This document shows positions 18,387 to 27,127 of a stretch of 64,000 nt of DNA, one piece after another. Within the stretch, counting starts at the first letter, position 1. Every line of letters begins with the position of its first letter. A program made the position numbers and the translations under genes. This DNA is from an uncultured delta proteobacterium (lineage in GTDB: Bacteria > Desulfobacterota > Desulfovibrionia > Desulfovibrionales > Desulfovibrionaceae): assembly GCA_903843965.1 (NCBI GenBank), contig CAIMRY010000007.1, positions 1 to 64,000 of the forward strand, in the 5' to 3' direction. Under the pieces are notes generated by a model. It was not told the DNA's origin. It searched no databases and saw nothing but the letters and a program-made list of their open reading frames with translations.

Positions 18387-20603
18387 ATGAACGCACGCAT
18401 CCAGACCGGCACACTGTCCGTGGCCATGGCCCTGCATGATTTCATCGAGGACGAGGCCGCGCCCGGAACGGGCCTGGCCGCCGGGGCCTTCTGGTCCGCC
18501 CTGGAGTCCATCCTGGCCGAGTTCGGCCCGAAAAACGCGGCCCTGCTGGCCCGGCGAGACGAGCTCCAGGCCGCCATCGACGCCTGGTGGCTCAAACGCG
18601 CAGGCCAGCCGCAAGACCCCGCCGTTGCCCGCGAGTTCCTGGGCGGCATCGGCTATCTCGTGCCCGAGGGGCCGGACTTCGCCATCAGCACGGAGAATGT
18701 GGACCCGGAGATCGCGCTGGTGGCCGGGCCGCAGTTGGTGGTTCCCCTGACCAACGCCCGCTACGCCCTGAACGCGGCCAACGCCCGCTGGGGCAGCCTG
18801 TACGATGCGCTCTACGGCAGCGACGTGCTGCCCGAGACCGGCGGGGCCGCCCGCAGCCAGGGCTACAACCCGGTGCGCGGGGCCAAGGTGGTGGAGTACG
18901 CCGCGAAGTTCCTGGACCAGGCCGCGCCGCTGGCCGCCGGGAGCCACGCCCAGGCCCGGCGCTATTTCCTGAAGGACCGGTCCGGAGGCAGGGATGTGTC
19001 CGCCGACTTGGCCGCCGAATTGGCCGTGAAGTTGGCTGATGGCAGCGTCACCGGCCTGAAAACCCCTGCGCAGTTCGTGGGCTTCCAGGGCGGGGCCGAG
19101 CTGACCGCAGTGCTCCTGCGCAACCACGGCCTGCACCTGGAGATCACCATTGATCGCAACCACCCCATCGGCAGGGAGCACGCGGCCGGGGTCAAGGACC
19201 TGATCCTGGAGACGGCGCTGACCACCATCCAGGACTGCGAGGATTCCGTCGCCACCGTCGACGCCGAGGACAAGGCCCAGGCCTACCGCAACTGGCTGGG
19301 GCTGATGAAGGGCGACCTGACCGAGACCTTTGCCAAGGGCGGCAGGCAGCTCACCCGCCGTCTGGCCGGGGACCGCGCCTACACCGCCCCGGACGGCCGG
19401 GCCCTCGTCCTGCCGGGCCGCAGCCTGCTGTTCATCCGCAACGTGGGCCTGCTCATGACCACCGACGCCGTGCTCGACGCCGCAGGCCGGGAAATCCCGG
19501 AGGGCCTGCTCGACGCCCTGGCCACGGGCTTTATCGGGTTACACGACGTCGGGTTACATGGCGTGAAGGGCGCAGCCAGGGGCAGGAACAGTCGAGCGGG
19601 CAGCATCTACATCGTCAAGCCCAAGATGCACGGGCCCGAGGAGATCGCCCTGACCTGCGCGGTCTTCGGGCGCATCGAGGAGGCCTTTGGCCTGGCCAAA
19701 AACACCATCAAAATCGGCATCATGGACGAGGAGCGCCGGACCACGGTGAACCTCAAGGAATGCATCCGCGCGGCCAGCGAGCGCGTGGTGTTCATCAACA
19801 CCGGCTTTCTGGACCGCACCGGCGACGAGATCCACACCAACATGGAGGCCGGACCCATGGTGCGCAAGAACGCCATGAAGGCCGCGCCCTGGATCGCGGC
19901 CTACGAGGACTGGAACGTGGAGGTGGGCCTGGCCTGCGGACTGTCCGGCAAGGCGCAGATCGGCAAGGGCATGTGGGCCAAGCCCGATTGCCTGGCCGAG
20001 ATGGTGGACACCAAGGGCGGCCACCCCATGGCCGGGGCCAACTGCGCCTGGGTGCCCTCGCCCACGGCGGCCACGCTGCACGCCATGCACTACCACCAGG
20101 TGGACGTGTTCGCCCGGCAGCGGGAGCTTTCCGGCCCGCGCAAGGCCAGGCTGGAAGATCTGCTGACCGTGGGCCTGCTGAAGGCGCGGCCAAGCGACGC
20201 GGACATCCAGCAGGAGCTGGACAACAACATCCAGAGCATCCTGGGCTATGTGGTGCGCTGGGTGGACGCGGGCATCGGCTGCTCCAAGGTGCCGGACATC
20301 ACCGACGTGGGCCTTATGGAGGACCGGGCCACCCTGCGCATCTCCAGCCAGCACATCGCCAACTGGCTGCACCATGGGCTGGTCGGCCCGGAGCAGGTGC
20401 TGGAGACGCTGCAGCGCATGGCCGCCGTGGTGGACCGCCAGAACGCGGGCGATGCGGGCTACCGGCCCATGGCCCCGGCCTTCGGGGAAAGCCTGGCCTT
20501 TGCCGCGGCCCGCGACCTCATCTTCCTGGGCCGGGAGCAGCCCAGCGGCTACACCGAGCCCATCCTGCACGCCTACCGGCGCAGGGCCAAGGCCAGGGGC
20601 TGA
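18387..20603 (+). CDS. glcB: Malate synthase G
   Basis: 738 aa. Condenses glyoxylate and acetyl-CoA to malate in the cytoplasm. Signature stretches: [15 protein letters not shown], the [20 protein letters not shown] block, [15 protein letters not shown], the long [14 protein letters not shown] region, and [13 protein letters not shown] holding the catalytic Asp of the family. Length is slightly above E. coli GlcB (723 aa). At codons 384-393 a 15-bp imperfect tandem duplication (19536-19565) adds five residues (GLHDV then GLHGV) just before the conserved RNSRAGS block. GAGGAG precedes the ATG. No isocitrate lyase or glycolate genes are nearby, so the glyoxylate source is unclear. Confidence 0.94.
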   Translation: MNARIQTGTLSVAMALHDFIEDEAAPGTGLAAGAFWSALESILAEFGPKNAALLARRDELQAAIDAWWLKRAGQPQDPAVAREFLGGIGYLVPEGPDFAISTENVDPEIALVAGPQLVVPLTNARYALNAANARWGSLYDALYGSDVLPETGGAARSQGYNPVRGAKVVEYAAKFLDQAAPLAAGSHAQARRYFLKDRSGGRDVSADLAAELAVKLADGSVTGLKTPAQFVGFQGGAELTAVLLRNHGLHLEITIDRNHPIGREHAAGVKDLILETALTTIQDCEDSVATVDAEDKAQAYRNWLGLMKGDLTETFAKGGRQLTRRLAGDRAYTAPDGRALVLPGRSLLFIRNVGLLMTTDAVLDAAGREIPEGLLDALATGFIGLHDVGLHGVKGAARGRNSRAGSIYIVKPKMHGPEEIALTCAVFGRIEEAFGLAKNTIKIGIMDEERRTTVNLKECIRAASERVVFINTGFLDRTGDEIHTNMEAGPMVRKNAMKAAPWIAAYEDWNVEVGLACGLSGKAQIGKGMWAKPDCLAEMVDTKGGHPMAGANCAWVPSPTAATLHAMHYHQVDVFARQRELSGPRKARLEDLLTVGLLKARPSDADIQQELDNNIQSILGYVVRWVDAGIGCSKVPDITDVGLMEDRATLRISSQHIANWLHHGLVGPEQVLETLQRMAAVVDRQNAGDAGYRPMAPAFGESLAFAAARDLIFLGREQPSGYTEPILHAYRRRAKARG

Positions 20604-20650
20604 GCAACCCCGGCAGCGCGGCCCGCAGCAGGCGCGGGCAACGCATGTCC

Positions 20651-20746
20651 GGGTCGACGCACGCTCGGGTCGACGCACGCTCGGGTCGACGCACGCTCGG
20701 ATCGACGCACGCTCGGATCGACCCATGTTCGGGTCGAGGCACGCAT
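20651..20746 (+). repeat. 16-bp tandem repeat, six units
   Basis: The unit GGGTCGACGCACGCTC occurs three times exactly (20651, 20667, 20683), then as variants at 20699, 20715 and 20731. There is no spacer diversity, so it is a minisatellite and not a CRISPR array. It lies 47 bases after the malate synthase stop. Confidence 0.9.
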
Positions 20747-20777
20747 TCAGCCAACGCAAGCCTTCGGAGCTACACCT

Positions 20778-20809
20778 TCCCGGCCTCCAGATGGGGGCCG
20801 GGATTTTTT
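20778..20809 (+). terminator. Rho-independent terminator after glcB
   Basis: TCCCGGCC (20778-20785) pairs with GGCCGGGA (20796-20803), followed by six Ts. It fits as the terminator of the malate synthase transcript, which would then include the tandem repeat. Confidence 0.8.
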
Positions 20810-20980
20810 GCGCGGGCGCGGCCCAGCCCTGCAGCCAGACCGCTTCAGCCCACGCTTTCGGGCTGGCGTTTCTGCTCGCCCTTTCGGACTGAGTTTCGGC
20901 CTTCCACCCAACCCTTTCGGCCTGGCATTTCGGCCCGGCCCTGGCGGCGCTCCTCCCGACGAAAAGCGAGGACGCGGCAG

Positions 20981-21769
20981 CTAGACCGGCTTGCCGCCCA
21001 CAGCGGCGTTCGCCCGCGCCAGCAGCGGCCCCACGAGGTCCATGGGCAGGGGGAACACCACCGTGGTGTTCTTGTCCGCGCCGATGACCGTGAGCGTCTC
21101 CAGATAGCGCAGCAGGATGGCCTGCGGCTCCTGGGCCAGCACCTTGGCCGCCTGGTACAGCTTCTCCGAGGCCTGCAGCTCGCCCTCGGCGTGGATGATC
21201 TTGGCCCGGCGCTCGCGCTCGGCCTCGGCCTGGCGGGCGATGGCCCGGATCATGGACTCCGTCAGGTCGACCTGCTTGATCTCGACATTGGCGACCTTGA
21301 TGCCCCAGGAATCGGTCTGCTCATCCAGGGCATGCTGGATGTCATGGTTGAGCTTCTCGCGCTCGGCCAGCATGTCGTCCAGCTGGTGCTTGCCCAGCAC
21401 GGAGCGCAGCATGGTCTGGGCCAGCTGGCTGGTGGCGTTGAGATAGTCCATGACCTGGATGATGGCCTTTTCCGGGTCGATGACCCGCAGGTAGACCACC
21501 GCGCTGACGCTCACGGAGACGTTGTCGCGCGAGATCACGTCCTGGGTCGGAACCTCCAGGACGATGGTCCGCAGGTCCACCCGCACCGCTTTCTGTATGC
21601 CGGGTATGAGGATCACGAGCCCAGGGCCTTTGACCTTTGAGAAGCGCCCCAGGGTGAAGACGACGCCCCGTTCGTATTCGCGGAAGATGCGGATGGCCGA
21701 GGAAGAAAAAAAGGCCGCCACTGCGAGAAGCACCAAAAAACCAACCCCTGAAATGTCCAAGAACATCAT
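20981..21769 (-). CDS. Slipin (stomatin/prohibitin-family membrane protein)
   Basis: 262 aa. N-terminal membrane helix (about residues 8-25), then the SPFH/Band 7 domain with [23 protein letters not shown] and VDLRT, then a charged coiled-coil ([17 protein letters not shown]) and a hydrophobic end. Slipins form oligomers on the membrane and are thought to organise lipid domains or regulate proteolysis. I chose ATG 21769, preceded by AAGGAG. The usual NfeD partner is not next to it. Confidence 0.9.
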   Translation of the reverse strand: MMFLDISGVGFLVLLAVAAFFSSSAIRIFREYERGVVFTLGRFSKVKGPGLVILIPGIQKAVRVDLRTIVLEVPTQDVISRDNVSVSVSAVVYLRVIDPEKAIIQVMDYLNATSQLAQTMLRSVLGKHQLDDMLAEREKLNHDIQHALDEQTDSWGIKVANVEIKQVDLTESMIRAIARQAEAERERRAKIIHAEGELQASEKLYQAAKVLAQEPQAILLRYLETLTVIGADKNTTVVFPLPMDLVGPLLARANAAVGGKPV

Positions 21770-22331
21770 GCCGCTCCTTTTGACTGTCCGGTGTGCGGAC
21801 CGCTTTGTGCGTTGGTTCGGTATCTGCGGGTATTTCCAGCCTTGTGATAGGCCTTTTGAAAATTGTTGTCCATTCGCGCAGGAAAGTTTTCGTATTGCGG
21901 GCCGACCAGGGCCAGTGCTCCGGGCCGGGAGCCCTTCGACAGACAAGGAAACCGGTCGGCGGACAGGGGGTCCGGAATTTTTGTGGAAACCTCTGCCCCA
22001 GCCCGGCCCGGCTGCGTGGGTGATTTGCCAGCGGCCAACGTGCGGGCGCACGCAACCAGCAGACAGCGGCCACCACCCCGGCTCTGGCGAAAACATAGCG
22101 CACGCGCTCGCCCTGCCACCTTTGGATATGCCGCAGCGCCTGCGCCCCGGTCCTGGGCATGAGCGGCTGGCCGCCCTGTGGCTCCACGCCCGCCTGGCCG
22201 ACGCCAAAAGGCCCCTTCCGCGCCGCAGCAAGGAAGGGGCCTTTCAATCATATTGGTGTCGCGGGGGGTCGCCGCCTCAGCGCGGCCTGCGTCAAGCCCC
22301 ACCGGCCGCCGCGTGTCCGTCGTTCCTGCTT
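21770..22331. other. Intergenic stretch, no gene seen
   Basis: About 560 bases hold no convincing protein gene. The stretch carries the slipin upstream region and, at 22207-22244, a strong terminator hairpin for the minus-strand oxidoreductase gene. Confidence 0.5.
22207..22244 (-). terminator. Terminator after molybdopterin oxidoreductase gene
   Basis: AAAGGCCCCTTCC (22207-22219) and GGAAGGGGCCTTT (22232-22244) form a perfect 13-bp stem with a 12-base loop. On the minus strand the stem is followed by TTTT. Confidence 0.8.
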
Positions 22332-24422
22332 CTAGCCCTCGCAGCGGCGCACGCTGACGAAATGCTCCTGCATGCACACGCCGCCGCCGGCCTTGTCCCA
22401 GTTGCCTATGCCGCCGGGCATGAGGTCGTTGTCCGAAACGCCCCGGCCCTTGGCCCGGCTCTCCACCGGCAGGGTGTGGCCAAAGCCGTGGACCATGAAC
22501 ACCGCCTCGGGGTGGATGAACTCCGTGACAAAGGCGCGCAGGCTGCCGCCCTGGCCCCGGCTGGAGGTGACCTCCACCAGGTCCATGTGCTCGATGCCGA
22601 GGGCCTTGGCCTTGGCCTTGTTCAGCCAGAGCACGTTTTCAGGCATGAGGGCGAACAGCAGCGGGTTGTTGACCGTGTGGCCCTGGGTGTGCAGACCGCA
22701 GCGGCCAAAGGTGATGCGGAACTGGTCCTTGGGCGGGCTGGCCGGAGAGACGTAGGGCGGCAGGGACGGCACTCCGGCCTTGTCGAGCTTCTCGGAGAAC
22801 AGCTCGATCTTGCCCGAGGGGGTCTTGAAGGCCAACGGCTTGTACGTCGGCTTGGCCGCCAGCTCCACAAAGCCCTTGGCCGCGAAGTCCTCCACGCTGA
22901 CCCCGGTGCCTTCCAGCTGTTTGGTCCACAGCTCCTCCGGCCTGTCCACAGCAAGGGGCTCCATGCCCAGGCGCTTGGCCAGGCCGGCGAAGATCTCCCA
23001 GTCGGCCCTGGTGTCGAAGCGCGGCTGCATGGCCCGCTGGCGCAGGAAGAACTGGGGCTTCAGGCCCCCCTTGCTGGCCACGAGGCTTTCGCGCTCCAGG
23101 TAGGTGCTCATGGGCAGCACCACGTCGGCAAACCAGGCCGTGTCGGACCAGGTGAAGGTGATGGCCACCATGAGCTCCAGCTTGGCCCAGAGCTTCTTCA
23201 CGGCCTCGGGATCGGGGAAGGCCATGAGCGGGTCGTGGCGGTGGGCGATGTACGCCCGGATGGGGTACGGCTTTTCCGAGGCGATGGCCTCGAAGGCCAG
23301 GTTCACCAGGCCCGGCCCGGCGTCGAAGTGCGTGCGGCCCTCGGCCCAGCCAGCGCCGTCCACGCGCTTGGCCTCCGGCTTGGGGAACAACTCCACCAGC
23401 TGCTTCAGTCCCTTGCGGCCCACGTCCCCGGCCTTGCAGGACAGCGGCAGGCCGCCCTTGGCCCCGATGGCGCCCATGAGCGCATTGATGATGTACGCCG
23501 TGCGGCAGACGTAGAAGCTGTCGCCGTAGCGCGAGACCATCCAACCCGGATGCCAGATGACCGAGGGCGCGGCCTTGGCGAACTGGCGCACAAAGGCGCG
23601 CAGGGCCTCGGCGCTGACCCCGGTCTCCTTTTCTGCGAATTCCGGGGTGTAGGACGCGATGAATTCCTTGAGCTGGTCGAAGTCCTTGACCCACTGCTTG
23701 ACGAACTTGCGGTTGTAGAGCTTCTCCTTCACGATGACGTTGATCACCGCGAGGTTGAAGGCATAGTCCGTGCCCGGGCGGACGAGGAAGAAATTGTCGG
23801 CCTTGGCTCCGGGAATGTTGGCCCGGATGTCGATGACCGTGAGCTTGCATCCGGCGTCGCGCGCGTCGAGCAGGTCGTTGACCTCCTTGACGTTGATGCC
23901 TTCCAGGATGTTGCGGGTCTGGAGCACCACGTGCCGGGCGTTCTTCAGGTCGTAGACCAGCTCCTTGCGGCCGCAGCCGAAGATGGACAGGCAGGCGTGC
24001 TGCACGTTGCGGGCGCAGGCCGTGTCGTGGTTGCAGTAGTTGGGCGAGCCGAAGCCGCGCACAAAGGCCTTGGACAGGTCCATGTACGGGCCGCCCCGGT
24101 CGGAAAACAGCAGCGCCTCCGGGCCGTGTTTGGCCTTGATGGCCTTGAGCTTGTCGGCCACGTAGTCCAGGGCCTCGTCCCAGCTGGCCGCGCGCCACTT
24201 GCCCTCGCCGCGCTCGCCCACACGGATGAGCGGGGTCTGGGGACGCTCGTCGTCGTAGAGCAGGGCCGGTCCGGCAGCGCCGCGCGCGCACAGCGAGCCC
24301 TTGAGCCCGGCTGCGTGGGGGTTGCCGAAAACGCTGGTCACGTTTCCGTCTTCAACGTCGACGGCGACGGGGCACCGGACGCTGCACATGCCGCACACGC
24401 TGAAGACCTGTTTCCTGTCCAT
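22332..24422 (-). CDS. Molybdopterin oxidoreductase, catalytic subunit (PsrA/PhsA-like, cytoplasmic)
   Basis: 696 aa of the DMSO reductase family. The N-terminus binds a [4Fe-4S] cluster (CGMCSVRC, then Cys in SLCARG). A Cys in NHDTACARN, after FGSPN, is the likely Mo/W ligand. Further family blocks include WSDTAWFADVVLP and HGFGHTLP. ATG 24422 is preceded by AAGGGAGG, and this start leaves no Tat or Sec signal, so the enzyme should be cytoplasmic, unlike classic polysulfide or thiosulfate reductases. It is divergent from a four-cluster ferredoxin subunit (24721) that is the natural electron-transfer partner. The substrate cannot be read from sequence; a sulfur oxyanion, polysulfide or aldehyde would each fit. 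Confidence 0.82.
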   Translation of the reverse strand: MDRKQVFSVCGMCSVRCPVAVDVEDGNVTSVFGNPHAAGLKGSLCARGAAGPALLYDDERPQTPLIRVGERGEGKWRAASWDEALDYVADKLKAIKAKHGPEALLFSDRGGPYMDLSKAFVRGFGSPNYCNHDTACARNVQHACLSIFGCGRKELVYDLKNARHVVLQTRNILEGINVKEVNDLLDARDAGCKLTVIDIRANIPGAKADNFFLVRPGTDYAFNLAVINVIVKEKLYNRKFVKQWVKDFDQLKEFIASYTPEFAEKETGVSAEALRAFVRQFAKAAPSVIWHPGWMVSRYGDSFYVCRTAYIINALMGAIGAKGGLPLSCKAGDVGRKGLKQLVELFPKPEAKRVDGAGWAEGRTHFDAGPGLVNLAFEAIASEKPYPIRAYIAHRHDPLMAFPDPEAVKKLWAKLELMVAITFTWSDTAWFADVVLPMSTYLERESLVASKGGLKPQFFLRQRAMQPRFDTRADWEIFAGLAKRLGMEPLAVDRPEELWTKQLEGTGVSVEDFAAKGFVELAAKPTYKPLAFKTPSGKIELFSEKLDKAGVPSLPPYVSPASPPKDQFRITFGRCGLHTQGHTVNNPLLFALMPENVLWLNKAKAKALGIEHMDLVEVTSSRGQGGSLRAFVTEFIHPEAVFMVHGFGHTLPVESRAKGRGVSDNDLMPGGIGNWDKAGGGVCMQEHFVSVRRCEG

Positions 24423-24461
24423 GGGGACCTCCCTTAAGCGAATCGTGATACGCTTCGTACT

Positions 24462-24489
24462 CGTATACCCCCTCTGCCACAAGTCACAA
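24462..24489 (-). promoter_or_regulatory. Candidate promoter of the oxidoreductase gene
   Basis: On the minus strand TTGTGA (24489-24484) and TATACG (24467-24462) are spaced by 16 bases, about 40 bases before the ATG. Confidence 0.35.
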
Positions 24490-24611
24490 AAAAAGGCTAG
24501 TGGTCTGGCCGCAAACTCTGTGTTGGCGGGGAATTCACGAATCTTGCCCATCCCGAAGGCGCAACCCACCAGGGCCCCACCTTGGGAAAAAAAGAACTAT
24601 TCCCCAGTGGG

Positions 24612-24650
24612 TATTGACAATGGGCCTGGCTTTGTGGATTGTCATATAAA
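24612..24650 (+). promoter_or_regulatory. Inverted repeat upstream of ferredoxin-subunit gene
   Basis: TGACAAT and ATTGTCA face each other within TATTGACAAT...ATTGTCATATA, spaced by about 14 bases. The left arm contains TTGACA and the right arm merges into CATATAAA. It looks like a regulator site in the divergent control region, but matches no family I can name. Confidence 0.45.
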
Positions 24651-24720
24651 CATTTGGTACCACTCAGGGGTATGCTGCGGCCGGGCAAACCCGTGCCAGA
24701 TGGAAAGCCAGGAGACGAGC

Positions 24721-25176
24721 ATGAGCCTGTACCGCATTGTGCTGAACCCGAACCGCTGCATCGGCTGCAAGTCCTGCCTGGTGCATTGCAACGTCAAAAA
24801 CAAACTGCCGCCGGGCATCTCCCTGAACCGCATCAAGGCGCTGGGGCCCTTCAGCGGGCCCGACGGAAGCCCGCGCATGGAGTTTGTCTACCAGAACTGC
24901 CTGCAGTGCGACGAGCCCTTCTGCGTCAAGGTGTGCCCCTCTGGCGCGCTGGCCAAGCGCCCCGAAGACGGCCTGATCACCCTGGACATGGAGACCTGCA
25001 TCGGCTGCCACCGCTGCGAAAACGCCTGCCCGTGGGATGTGCCCGTCTTTCTGGAGAGCGTGGGCAAGACGACGAAATGCGACCTCTGCCTGGACCGCCT
25101 GGAACGGGGCCTGGACCCGGCCTGCGTCACCGGCTGCACGTCCAAGGCCCTGACTCTCGTGCGGCCCTCAAAGTAG
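24721..25176 (+). CDS. Four-cluster ferredoxin-type electron-transfer subunit
   Basis: 151 aa. Sixteen cysteines fall in four groups (CIGCKSCLVHC; CLQCDEPFCVKVCP; CIGCHRCENACP; CDLC...CVTGC), the pattern of DmsB/PsrB/PhsB subunits that hold four [4Fe-4S] clusters. It should pass electrons to or from the divergent molybdopterin subunit. The ATG at 24721 is chosen for CAGGAG just upstream. The TauE/SafE gene begins 70 bases later and is likely co-transcribed. Confidence 0.9.
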   Translation: MSLYRIVLNPNRCIGCKSCLVHCNVKNKLPPGISLNRIKALGPFSGPDGSPRMEFVYQNCLQCDEPFCVKVCPSGALAKRPEDGLITLDMETCIGCHRCENACPWDVPVFLESVGKTTKCDLCLDRLERGLDPACVTGCTSKALTLVRPSK

Positions 25177-25246
25177 AACAGCACCCGGCGTGGCCAACGC
25201 CGGGCACACAATATGTAACAAACTTACATCAGGAGGACCACAGCAC

Positions 25247-26521
25247 ATGAACAGACGTTCCCTCTTCGCTTGCGTCATCGCCACGTTGTCGCTCTGCCTG
25301 TGGCTCGGTGTCGCCGCGGCCCAGCAGGCTCCCGCCACCCCGGCGGCCGACGCGGCCAAAGCCACCGCCGCTGTGGTCGGCGACGCGGCCAAAACAGTCG
25401 ACGCAGCTGCGGCTGACGCGGCCAAGGCCGTTGACGGCGCGCCCAAGAGCAAGCTGGCTGCGGCCATCGCCAAGGCTCCGCGCGGCACCGAAAAGGGCAT
25501 GATCGACGAGTCCAAGCCCGTCGGCTTCCTGGGCATTCCCGGCGCGCCCACGGTCAACCCGATTCTGGCCTTCTGCTGGGCCGTGTGGGTGGGCTGGATT
25601 TTCTCCACCGTGGGCGCCTTCGGCGGCGTCATGGCTGGCGTGGGCCACATGAGCGTGTTCGGCTTCGGCTCATACGCAGGCTCACTCAAGAAGACCGCCC
25701 CGGACCTGGGCAAGGTCATCACCGACTCCATCAAGGCCTCCAACCAGTTCCTGGTGGGCACCTCGGCCGCCATCAGCTCCTTCAACTACCTCAAGATGGG
25801 CCGCCTGGTCCTGCCGCTGGCCATCAGCCTGGGCCTGGGCTCGCTCATCGGCGCCTGGGGCGCGCAGGAACTCTCCGCCGGCAAGCTCCATTTTGAGTCC
25901 TACCAGGGCTACTTCGGCCTCTTCGTTCTGGTCCTGGGCTGCTGGCTCTTGTACGAGACCACCCCTGGCGCGCAGAACAAAAAGAAGACCGCCAAGGAGG
26001 CCGCCAGGGCCTTTGAAGAAGTCGTGCGCAAGCAGAAGTGCGGCGAAAGCACGGAAGACTGCCACATCGGCCTGTCCATCCAGAAGTTCACCTTCGCCAC
26101 CTGCGAGTTCAACTTCTACGGCGTGCCCTTCAAGTTCAACCCGCTCCTGCCCTTCCTGGGCGGCATCGTCATCTCCGCCGCAGCGGCCTTCCTGGGCGTT
26201 GGCGGCGGTTTCCTGCTGGTGCCCTTCCTGACCAGCGTGACCCAGCTGCCCATGTACCTGGCTGCGGGCACCAGCGCGCTGGCCGTGCTCGTGGGCATGG
26301 TCACCAGCATCATCACCCTGATGACCAAGGGCACCCCCATCGAGTGGACCCTCATCGGCACCGAGCTGGTGGGCATCACCGTAGGCTCCATCGTCGGCCC
26401 CATGACCTCCAAGTACCTCTCCGACAAGCTGATGAAGCGCATCTTCATCGTGCTTTCGTTCTACATCGGCGTCGGCTATCTGCTGGCCGGCTTCTACGGC
26501 ATCAAGATCCCCGGCGTCTAG
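25247..26521 (+). CDS. TauE/SafE-family permease with long N-terminal extension
   Basis: 424 aa. A cleavable signal (about residues 1-25, ending AAAQQ) is followed by an Ala/Lys/Asp-rich low-complexity stretch to about residue 80, then a polytopic domain in two halves with the glycine motif GVGGGF and repeated SSFNYLKMGR/ITLMTKGTPIEW elements typical of TauE/SafE permeases. A Cys-containing hydrophilic loop (CGESTEDCHIG) separates the halves. Members export sulfite, sulfoacetate or related anions. AGGAGG precedes the ATG. Context with the oxidoreductase pair points to sulfur-compound metabolism. Confidence 0.85.
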   Translation: MNRRSLFACVIATLSLCLWLGVAAAQQAPATPAADAAKATAAVVGDAAKTVDAAAADAAKAVDGAPKSKLAAAIAKAPRGTEKGMIDESKPVGFLGIPGAPTVNPILAFCWAVWVGWIFSTVGAFGGVMAGVGHMSVFGFGSYAGSLKKTAPDLGKVITDSIKASNQFLVGTSAAISSFNYLKMGRLVLPLAISLGLGSLIGAWGAQELSAGKLHFESYQGYFGLFVLVLGCWLLYETTPGAQNKKKTAKEAARAFEEVVRKQKCGESTEDCHIGLSIQKFTFATCEFNFYGVPFKFNPLLPFLGGIVISAAAAFLGVGGGFLLVPFLTSVTQLPMYLAAGTSALAVLVGMVTSIITLMTKGTPIEWTLIGTELVGITVGSIVGPMTSKYLSDKLMKRIFIVLSFYIGVGYLLAGFYGIKIPGV

Positions 26522-26536
26522 ACGCCAGCACATCCT

Positions 26537-26564
26537 GGCCGGGCTCCCGCACGGGGGCCCGGCC
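26537..26564 (+). terminator. Hairpin after TauE/SafE gene
   Basis: GGCCGGGC (26537-26544) pairs with GCCCGGCC (26557-26564), but only TTCCCC follows, so termination may be partial and the next gene could be read through. Confidence 0.45.
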
Positions 26565-26598
26565 TTCCCCACAACCAGGCGCACGCCCCTATGCTCGT

Positions 26599-27090
26599 AT
26601 GACCCTCTTCCAAGCCGTCGACACCGTCCTGATCGCCCCCTTCCGGGTGCTGCCCAATCCCGAGGCCGCGTTCTACTTTGGCATCGTGATGCTGGCCCTT
26701 GGCAGCGCCGGTCTGGGCCAGGCCTGCAAGGCCCTGGTGGCCTTTGCGAACCGCACGCGCCGCAAGCAGGAGGACGGCGAGGCCCAGCGCCGCAGCGAAC
26801 TCTCGTTCCAGGCCTTGCAGATGCAAAACAAGGAGGCCTACCTGGCCCAGAACCACTTGGCCCAGGAGCACTACGGCAATTCCCTGGCCCTTGCCGCCGG
26901 ACGCGGGGCCGCCCTGCTCTGGCCGGGCATCATCGCCCTGGCCTGGCTGACCATCCGCTTCGAGGGCGTGCCCGCGCCCTTTCTCTGGGCCAGCGCCGGG
27001 CCGGTCACCGTTTTTTTCCCGCCGTACATCATCGCCCTGTGGGCCTTCTCGCGCATCAACCCCAGCCCAAGCAACCCCTACGCAGCCTGA
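26599..27090 (+). CDS. Small three-helix membrane protein, unknown function
   Basis: 163 aa. A hydrophobic helix near residues 24-47 is followed by a charged, Gln/Glu/Arg-rich helical segment (about 50-95), then two hydrophobic helices (about 103-120 and 130-152). The ATG at 26599 opens the frame but has no clear ribosome binding site, so coupling to the upstream TauE gene is possible. I do not recognise the family. The order helix, charged coil, two helices is shared by minimal YidC/DUF106-like proteins, but I see no sequence motif to support that. Confidence 0.6.
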   Translation: MTLFQAVDTVLIAPFRVLPNPEAAFYFGIVMLALGSAGLGQACKALVAFANRTRRKQEDGEAQRRSELSFQALQMQNKEAYLAQNHLAQEHYGNSLALAAGRGAALLWPGIIALAWLTIRFEGVPAPFLWASAGPVTVFFPPYIIALWAFSRINPSPSNPYAA

Positions 27091-27127
27091 CGCCCCCCTT
27101 TTCATCCGCCCTGCCCTGCCGTAGTGC

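Noticed and set aside
17438-18649. 403-codon minus-strand frame as an intact transposase
   Set aside because: Its N-terminal third is antisense to malate synthase, and the transposase core changes frame near 17655.
20651-20746. Possible CRISPR array
   Set aside because: Units are joined head to tail without variable spacers, and no cas gene is near.
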